64,000 nucleotides of DNA, from assembly GCA_039978075.1 (NCBI GenBank), contig JBDWCA010000011.1, positions 186,001 through 250,000 of the forward strand, read 5' to 3'. The position numbers and the translations under genes were made by a program. Below the pieces are notes generated by a model. That model was not told the DNA's origin. It was given only the letters and a program-made list of their open reading frames with translations, and searched no databases. Of the stretch, positions 58,567 through 64,000 are shown piece by piece. Each line of letters opens with the position of its first letter. The stretch's first letter is position 1. The stretch comes from Anderseniella sp039978075. Its GTDB lineage: Bacteria > Pseudomonadota > Alphaproteobacteria > Rhizobiales > Aestuariivirgaceae.

Positions 58567-59894
58567 CATTGAAATGTATGTTCGCCGCCAGAGGTGGAAT
58601 TCCCATTCAGTCGGTGGGCGGTAAATTTGAGGATGTGTCAGTGGTTTCGCAATTAACAGGTTTGGTGCAGCGGTTCGACAAATTTGTCAGACGCAGGGCG
58701 GATTTCAACCTTGCCTTATTTGCCCGTTGGCGCAATCGACATACGAAATACATCGCGGTCACCGGTTCTTCAACCAAAACCACGACCTGTTCATTGCTCA
58801 TCCATATCCTTCAATCATATGCACCGACAGCCGGGCACATTCTCAATAACACCATGCCGACAATTGCGCCTTTCATTCGAAAGGTCGATGGAAGCAGTGA
58901 CTTTGCCGTAATTGAAACCGCGATCAATGGCCCGGATCGAATGCGCCATCTGGCCAGACTGATCCAGCCGCATGTTGGCGTTATCACCATGATTGGACTT
59001 GAACATCGAGCTAGTATGCGTAGCACGGATGTGGTTGCTGCGGAGAAGGGCATTCTGGTCGAGCAACTGGCCCCGCATGGTGTTGCGTTGCTTAATGCCG
59101 ATGATGAGAAGACCGATGGTATTGCTGCAAGGGCGCGCGGCAAGGTGATCACATTCGGACACGACAAGCCTGCAGACTATCAGGCCGTGGCAGTCTCCGC
59201 CGATTTTCCCGAACGCCTGTCACTGACAATCAAGGGGCCGAAATTTGACATTGACCTTCAGACCCAATTGGTCGGCAAGCATTTCTGGCTGCCGGTCACT
59301 GCGGCCGTGGCCTGTGCTTGCCATCTCGGCGTGCCGGCGGAAACAATCGCACAGCAGGTTGCCAGTTTTGTCCCGCCTCTCGGCCGCTGTTCGGTCATAA
59401 AATTGCCGAACGACCGCATAGTGCTTTCCGATACCTACAAGGCTGCACAACATTCATTGCATCATGCGTTTGACATGATCCGGTCAGCGTCCGCTGTCCA
59501 TAAGCGGATTGTGCTTGGCCAGATATCCGACGCGACAGGATCCAGCACGACAGCTTACCGCAAGGCATATCGTCTCGCTCGAGAAGCAGCCGATGAAGTG
59601 ATTTTCGTTGGTGAACATGCCCATCGCCACAATGCCTCCCAGGAAGACATCGCAAATGGCAGGATTAGGGATTTTCGCGAAGTTCGCGAAGTCGCAGACT
59701 TCCTGAGAGATACCGCTATTGATGGCGAACTAATTCTGCTGAAGTCGAGTACCAAGCTGCATCTGGAACGCGCGGCGCTGGCTCAAATGGAAACCGTCCG
59801 GTGCTGGGAGACCAACTGCGGGTTCAAAACCCAATGCTCTACGTGTGAATTTTACCAAAACCCTCGCCAGCAACCGAATACTGACCAGTCTTAA
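58563..59894 (+). CDS. Mur-ligase-family enzyme with altered P-loop and Cys4 tail
   Basis: This 443-residue protein has the Mur ligase fold. The P-loop reads GSSTKTTT (68-75), keeping Lys72 but with Thr in the place of the usual Gly before it. His148 lies in IGLEHRASM, LNADD (177-181) is the nucleotide-binding strand, GRCSV (274-278) begins the C-terminal domain, and DTYKAAQHSLHHA (290-302) resembles the 'D.Y.A.P.S' region. The tail has Cys414, Cys419, Cys425 and Cys428, a likely zinc or iron-sulfur site. It follows the ATP-grasp gene with an ATGA overlap. A ligase that adds an amino acid or similar unit is most likely. Confidence 0.83.
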   Translation: MTLKCMFAARGGIPIQSVGGKFEDVSVVSQLTGLVQRFDKFVRRRADFNLALFARWRNRHTKYIAVTGSSTKTTTCSLLIHILQSYAPTAGHILNNTMPTIAPFIRKVDGSSDFAVIETAINGPDRMRHLARLIQPHVGVITMIGLEHRASMRSTDVVAAEKGILVEQLAPHGVALLNADDEKTDGIAARARGKVITFGHDKPADYQAVAVSADFPERLSLTIKGPKFDIDLQTQLVGKHFWLPVTAAVACACHLGVPAETIAQQVASFVPPLGRCSVIKLPNDRIVLSDTYKAAQHSLHHAFDMIRSASAVHKRIVLGQISDATGSSTTAYRKAYRLAREAADEVIFVGEHAHRHNASQEDIANGRIRDFREVREVADFLRDTAIDGELILLKSSTKLHLERAALAQMETVRCWETNCGFKTQCSTCEFYQNPRQQPNTDQS

Positions 59895-59916
59895 TCGGCG
59901 CGGACGGACGGCGCGA

Positions 59917-60279
59917 TCATGTCAGGTTTTTCTCTGCCGTACCGATATAGACGGCGAGCAGGGCACCATGTTCCGAATGAGAAGAATGCTGCGTGCCCTT
60001 TTTCAGCCAGACCAGATCACCTGTCTTGTATACATACCCGTCATTGTCGGTGAGTTCACCTTCAAGCACCAGGAACTCCTCATCCTGTGTGTGCTCATGA
60101 GGCGTTGTGGTTGTGCCGGGCTGCATTCGGTAGACGTGAAACCCGACCCCCAATTGCTCATGGGCGTTTATTTGCAGGGCACTCTCATGGGAAGACGGCG
60201 CCGTCTCGCCGCCGAACGGTTTGAAGTCATCTTTGTAAATGTTGACGACACGACGGTCTTGGCTCTGAATTTTTTGCAT
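59917..60279 (-). CDS. Small cupin-domain protein
   Basis: This 120-residue single-domain cupin has the first motif in PGTTTTPHEHTQDEEFLVLEGEL (His-x-His then Glu) and the second in GDLVWLKKGTQHSSHSEHG with its His. Together they form a likely metal site. Start ATG 60279 is chosen because the domain begins there and the in-frame extension upstream is unlike cupins. It is convergent with the Mur-ligase-fold gene and divergent from tdm. Its role may be sugar or small-ligand binding, an isomerase, or sensing; no specific function can be given. Confidence 0.78.
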   Translation of the reverse strand: MQKIQSQDRRVVNIYKDDFKPFGGETAPSSHESALQINAHEQLGVGFHVYRMQPGTTTTPHEHTQDEEFLVLEGELTDNDGYVYKTGDLVWLKKGTQHSSHSEHGALLAVYIGTAEKNLT

Positions 60280-60507
60280 CGGTTTTTCTACTCTGGTTAT
60301 AGCAAATATGGGTTTGAGCGCAGTTGCCAACGGTGTGGCGGCACAGGGTGTCAGCATGCCGCAAAACCGGCGATGTTTGCAAACAGAATGGCACGGCAAA
60401 TTCTCCTCAAACAATCGTCTATGTGTCCTGAAACGGCAATGAAATGACCAGAAACAACTTGTGACGGGGTGGGGCGAGGGTTATTCTTTGAGATAAATTT
60501 TTATTCC

Positions 60508-60521
60508 ACGCATGCAAGCGT
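60508..60521. promoter_or_regulatory. ACGC-N6-GCGT palindrome upstream of tdm
   Basis: ACGCATGCAAGCGT lies about 43 bases before the tdm start in the divergent cupin-tdm gap. The arms are only four bases, so it is a weak operator candidate. Confidence 0.3.
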
Positions 60522-60563
60522 AATTAGCCGTTTACGTTGCTGTGTGGCGTGAGGAAACAAACC

Positions 60564-62933
60564 ATGCTGGAAACCCAATACCCGGTTGTGAAAGCAGGGC
60601 CGCCCGTCCCAGGCAGTATCATTCAGCCCGGGGTTTTCTCCATGCCGGCAGGTACTGAGCGATATGTGGTTCAAGGCGCAGGCGCTGTTTTGATCCCGGT
60701 GGAGCAGGGCGACAGGTTTACCGTCATCAATGACGAGGGCGGTCAGGTTTGCGAAATCGTCGCCGCAGACACAAAAGGCAATATTGATGCAGGCGTGGTT
60801 GGCAAGAAGACCAACTCGGATGCAGTCGGCCTGAAGGCACTGCTGACCGGAGCAGATCACAGTCTGCGTGGCCTGCGCATGGGGCTGGAGAGCCGCAATA
60901 TTGATATTGCCGGCGCAGGTGCCATCAGTTTTTTCAATGCCCACACCCGCCACGGGGAAGAAATTGAGCTGTCTGTTCAGCGCGATGGTGTCGTTGTCAT
61001 TGCAGCGCCCGGTGGTGCCATGGACATGGAACTACAGGACACATCAACGCCGCTCACAGTGATGGTAACCCGGGCTGTCGTTAAATCTCCTGTAAAGTTC
61101 GAACTGCCTGATCCGTTGGCTGATCCGGTGCTTGATCTTCGTGTGCACACGGAAACGGCGGAAACCTACTTTGTGAAAGCCGGTGACTTTATTCAGGTGC
61201 TGGATGTGGACGGGCGCCAATGTACGGATTTCCAGTGCTTTTCAGCACGCAAACTGGACAAGGGAACCGAGCATCCGCTTGACGTTACAACGACGCGCGC
61301 TCTGATGGGGCATGTCTATCCGATGCCCGGCCTGCATGCCAAATACTACGACCAGGATATGCTGCCGCTGGTTGAAATGGTTCGCGATACGGTCGGCAGG
61401 CATGACGCGTTTGCGCTGGCGTGTGCCGCGAAATACTACGATGACATCGGCTATCCGGGGCATGTAAACTGTTCCGACAACTTCAACCACGTGCTGGCTG
61501 AACATGGCGTAACTGCCCGGGCCGGGTGGATGGCGATCAACTTCTTTTTCAATACCGGCATCGATGAACAGGGCGTCTTGTTCAGCGACGAGCCCTGGTC
61601 ACGGCCCGGGGACTATGTGTTGATGCGGGCGCTGACGGATTTGATTTGTGTAACATCAGCCTGCCCTGATGACACATCTCCCGCCAACGGATGGAACCCT
61701 ACAGACATTCACGTGCGCACCTACTCAGGCGAAGAGAAATTTTCCCGTGCGATCGCCATGCGGACGACACCAGATTCGGAACCGAAAATGACCAAGCAGA
61801 CGGCCTTCCATTCCAGCTTCGAAAAACACACCCGCAATTTTGTCGAGTACAAAGGCTACTGGCTGGCCAACTGCTTTTCAAAGGCAGGCCCGATTGACGA
61901 ATACTGGGCGTGCCGGGAAAAGGCGGTCGTGGTTGATCTGTCACCACTGCGCAAGTTCGAGGTTATGGGGCCAGACAGTGAAGCCCTGATGCAATATACA
62001 CTGACCCGCAATATCACAAAACTGGCGGTCGGTGAGGTGGTCTACTCCGCCATGTGTTATGAACACGGTGGCATGATTGATGACGGCACGCTGCTGCGCC
62101 TGGGCAAGGACAATTTCCGCTGGATTGGTGGCGATGACTATGGTGGTGTCTGGCTGCGCGAAGTGGCCGACAAGCTCGGCCTGAACGTCATTATCCGGTC
62201 ATCAACCGACCAGATGCACAACGTAGCCGTCCAGGGCCCTGAAAGCCGGGACATACTCAAGAAATTCGTCTGGACCCCGCCACATCAGCCTGCGGTCGGC
62301 GAACTTGAATGGTTTCGCTTTACTGTTGGACGGGTCGGAGACGATCAGGGCGTACCGATTGTGGTGTCGCGAACCGGCTACACCGGGGAACTGGGTTATG
62401 AGATCTGGTGCCACCCCAAACATGCCGAGACGGTTTTCGCAGCACTTTGGGAAGCCGGCGAGCCGCATGGCCTGACACCGATGGGGCTTGAGGCACTGGA
62501 CATGGTGCGCATTGAGGCAGGGCTGATATTTGCCGGCAATGATTTTTCCGATCAGACCGACCCGTTTGAAGCCGGTATCGGCTTTACTGTTCCGTTGAAA
62601 AGCAAAACCGATGATTTCATCGGGCGCGATGCGCTGATCCGGCGCAAGGAAACTCCGTCGCGCAAGCTGGTCGGGTTGGACATAGACAGCTCCGTGGATG
62701 TCGGGCATGGCGATTGCGTACGCGTCGGCCGGGCCCAGGTCGGCGAGATCACATCCTCCATGCGATCCCCGATTCTTAAAAAGAACATTGCGCTGGCGCG
62801 TGTCGATGTGGTGCACGCCGAAGTTGGAACAAAGGTGGAAGTCGGCAAATTGGACGGCCAGCAGAAACGCCTGCCGGCCACCGTCGTACCATTCGCCCAT
62901 TACGATCCCAAGAAGACGCGACCACGGTCTTAG
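60564..62933 (+). CDS. tdm: Trimethylamine N-oxide demethylase (DUF1989-GcvT fusion)
   Basis: This 789-residue enzyme cleaves trimethylamine N-oxide to dimethylamine and formaldehyde, and the tetrahydrofolate-binding second half can capture the formaldehyde. Residues ~25-410 are the zinc-dependent DUF1989 part, with cysteines at 220, 225, 303, 362 and 367 that may hold the metal. From ~425 on is a GcvT aminomethyltransferase-type domain with SRTGYTGELGYEIW and GLEALDMVRIEAGLI. Domain order and length equal Tdm of Methylocella and marine Roseobacters. AGGA lies 8 bases before ATG 60564. The end of the tmm gene is close by, supporting the assignment. Confidence 0.93.
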   Translation: MLETQYPVVKAGPPVPGSIIQPGVFSMPAGTERYVVQGAGAVLIPVEQGDRFTVINDEGGQVCEIVAADTKGNIDAGVVGKKTNSDAVGLKALLTGADHSLRGLRMGLESRNIDIAGAGAISFFNAHTRHGEEIELSVQRDGVVVIAAPGGAMDMELQDTSTPLTVMVTRAVVKSPVKFELPDPLADPVLDLRVHTETAETYFVKAGDFIQVLDVDGRQCTDFQCFSARKLDKGTEHPLDVTTTRALMGHVYPMPGLHAKYYDQDMLPLVEMVRDTVGRHDAFALACAAKYYDDIGYPGHVNCSDNFNHVLAEHGVTARAGWMAINFFFNTGIDEQGVLFSDEPWSRPGDYVLMRALTDLICVTSACPDDTSPANGWNPTDIHVRTYSGEEKFSRAIAMRTTPDSEPKMTKQTAFHSSFEKHTRNFVEYKGYWLANCFSKAGPIDEYWACREKAVVVDLSPLRKFEVMGPDSEALMQYTLTRNITKLAVGEVVYSAMCYEHGGMIDDGTLLRLGKDNFRWIGGDDYGGVWLREVADKLGLNVIIRSSTDQMHNVAVQGPESRDILKKFVWTPPHQPAVGELEWFRFTVGRVGDDQGVPIVVSRTGYTGELGYEIWCHPKHAETVFAALWEAGEPHGLTPMGLEALDMVRIEAGLIFAGNDFSDQTDPFEAGIGFTVPLKSKTDDFIGRDALIRRKETPSRKLVGLDIDSSVDVGHGDCVRVGRAQVGEITSSMRSPILKKNIALARVDVVHAEVGTKVEVGKLDGQQKRLPATVVPFAHYDPKKTRPRS

Positions 62934-62951
62934 ATCTGTAAAGGTCTGGCG

Positions 62952-63740
62952 TCAGTTGTTTGTAGCCAACTGCAATTCTTCATCCAGTGGATACATGGTG
63001 ATCACGGGCGACATTTCCCTGAGCAACTTGTTGCGGATTGCCACCGCAAAGGCGTCGAAGTTTACCGCCTTGACCACGAACGCGCCGGGCCCGGAAATAA
63101 CCTCGGCGCGATAATACTGGTGCAGCTTCCAGTTGTCGGTGAGAATGGCCAGGCCGTTGATTGTCACACCTTGTGCCTGGGCCAGGCTGCGGGCATCGGG
63201 CAGGGTGAAGGCTTTCCTGAACCACGGGTCGGTTTCCACGCCGTCGCCTGAAACGTCCACGACCTTGCGGGCCCCGTTGAACTTGTTGCTGCGGATCATT
63301 TCCAGCGCATAGACAATGCCGTCCCCGATGCCGGTTCCGCCGCCGCCCTTGCCCTGGCGCTTGCTGGCATTTGCAGGGTTATTGAAATTCAGCAGTCGTT
63401 TTGCAAACGCATCGATCGACCGGGGTGAGTTCAGCAAGTGCCACTCGGTGGGATATTTCGGAAACGCCGCATCGGACCAGATTACGGCGGCGATTGCCAC
63501 GCGCCCTGTCGGCCCGGACAGAATTGCATGCTGCACGCTCGGGTCCTTCAGAGCCGCTGCCGTCCCGATGACCTGCAGCAAAAATTCGTCGGAACTGATG
63601 CTGCCCGACCCGTCCATGGCCAGTACGATTTCAAGGTCAACCTGCTGTGCCCGTGCGGCGTGTGTGGGCACAAAACACGCAGCCATGAGCCACAGGCAGA
63701 ACAGGCTGGCACACCGTCGCGCGCATGCCAGCCTCCGCAT
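62952..63740 (-). CDS. DUF1194 von Willebrand factor A-domain protein
   Basis: This 262-residue exported VWA-like protein has a Sec leader ending near residue 31 (THAARAQQV). The metal-ion-dependent adhesion site is DGSGS in LAMDGSGSISSDE, the typical start of DUF1194 proteins, with TGIGDGIVYALE and DVSGDGVETDPW as the later acidic loops. It begins 3 bases after the tmm stop on the same strand and so is almost certainly in the tmm transcript. The function of DUF1194 is unknown; it may act at the periplasm or cell surface. Confidence 0.9.
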   Translation of the reverse strand: MRRLACARRCASLFCLWLMAACFVPTHAARAQQVDLEIVLAMDGSGSISSDEFLLQVIGTAAALKDPSVQHAILSGPTGRVAIAAVIWSDAAFPKYPTEWHLLNSPRSIDAFAKRLLNFNNPANASKRQGKGGGGTGIGDGIVYALEMIRSNKFNGARKVVDVSGDGVETDPWFRKAFTLPDARSLAQAQGVTINGLAILTDNWKLHQYYRAEVISGPGAFVVKAVNFDAFAVAIRNKLLREMSPVITMYPLDEELQLATNN

Positions 63741-63743
63741 GGC

Positions 63744-64000
63744 TCAGTTCTCCAGGTACGACTCAAGTGAATCGTCGAGCGCGTCTTTCCACGGTGTATG
63801 ATGCGCCGGTGCCATGGTCCCGGTAATCACCGATTTATAGCTGTTGTTGCGGAACGTCATGATGTTCTGCTTCTTGTGTTTTTTCCACTGGAAGAAGGCC
63901 TCATTGGCACCATCCACATCAAAGCTTGGATAGTCGGTTTCCGCGATCAGCTCTTTCACATAGTCACCTTGATACCGGATGCAGGCATAATCATCCTCAT
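63744..64000 (-). CDS. tmm: Trimethylamine monooxygenase, C-terminal part
   Basis: This is the C-terminal ~85 residues of a gene that enters from the right edge. The frame is open to the window's end and reads DDYACIRYQGDYVKELIAETD, then FDVDGANEAFFQWKKHKKQNIMTFRNNSY and VITGTMAPAHHTPW. That tail is characteristic of the flavin-dependent trimethylamine monooxygenase of marine alphaproteobacteria, which oxidises trimethylamine to the N-oxide used by Tdm. No FAD or NADPH motif is inside the window because those lie further upstream. A GTG inside the visible part is not the start. The identity is likely given tdm beside it, but other FMO relatives cannot be ruled out. Confidence 0.85.
   Translation of the reverse strand, partial: EDDYACIRYQGDYVKELIAETDYPSFDVDGANEAFFQWKKHKKQNIMTFRNNSYKSVITGTMAPAHHTPWKDALDDSLESYLEN

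Noticed and set aside
1..64000. CRISPR arrays, insertion sequences, tRNA or rRNA genes
   Set aside because: No regular direct repeats, transposase frames or rRNA-like segments were seen by eye on either strand.

Overview
The window reads as chromosomal DNA of an aerobic, probably marine, heterotrophic alphaproteobacterium, most likely in or near Hyphomicrobiales or Rhodobacterales. That rests on gene content (DUF1989-GcvT trimethylamine N-oxide demethylase beside a trimethylamine monooxygenase, non-pyrrolysine MttB paralogs with their reductive activator, TRAP and TauABC-type uptake systems, DUF1194 protein), even GC-rich codon use and dense short operons. The genus cannot be fixed from the sequence. 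No rRNA, tRNA, insertion sequence, prophage or CRISPR array was found.

Region 1 (1-16.9 kb) is a corrinoid-dependent demethylation and one-carbon island. It holds three diverged MttB-family methyltransferases, a LysR regulator, a RamA-like corrinoid activator, a methyltetrahydrofolate:corrinoid methyltransferase, a small 'virulence factor' family protein, a methylenetetrahydrofolate reductase (MetF), and two solute-binding proteins. A probable model is that MttB enzymes move a methyl group from a quaternary amine to a corrinoid protein (not encoded here), the second methyltransferase passes it to tetrahydrofolate, and MetF oxidises it. A perfect AT-rich palindrome precedes metF, and an FNR-type box lies between a universal stress protein and the third mttB.

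Region 2 (17-25 kb) holds a SABATH-type methyltransferase, an Ldh_2 dehydrogenase, an LhgO-like FAD oxidoreductase, a TauABC-type ABC transporter with an unusual permease, and a PhnW-like protein that has lost its PLP lysine. Region 3 (25-29.4 kb) has ung, two tandem ParA-like ATPases (one with a degenerate P-loop), a small secreted protein, and a zinc alcohol dehydrogenase preceded by the stump of an SDR gene.

Region 4 (29.4-40.6 kb) has a TRAP transporter, a TerC protein and a GMC oxidoreductase divergent from an IclR regulator, followed by an agmatine-to-putrescine pair (aguA, aguB), a GFA-family protein, a crotonase and an EamA exporter. Region 5 (40.5-51.4 kb) has a TetR regulator facing a lipase/LplT-Aas operon across three matching operators, a HAD hydrolase, an Lrp regulator, and a four-gene acyl-CoA/flavin operon.

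Region 6 (51.4-60.3 kb) is the most unusual stretch. It has a bacterial indoleamine 2,3-dioxygenase and then a compact locus of two different ATP-grasp ligases, three glycosyltransferase-like proteins, a sulfotransferase and a Mur-ligase-fold enzyme with an altered P-loop and a Cys4 tail. I infer a sulfated or amide-modified surface glycan or peptide-like conjugate. Region 7 (60.5 kb to the end) carries tdm, a von Willebrand A (DUF1194) protein and the 3' end of tmm, giving an oxygen-dependent trimethylamine route to complement the corrinoid system.
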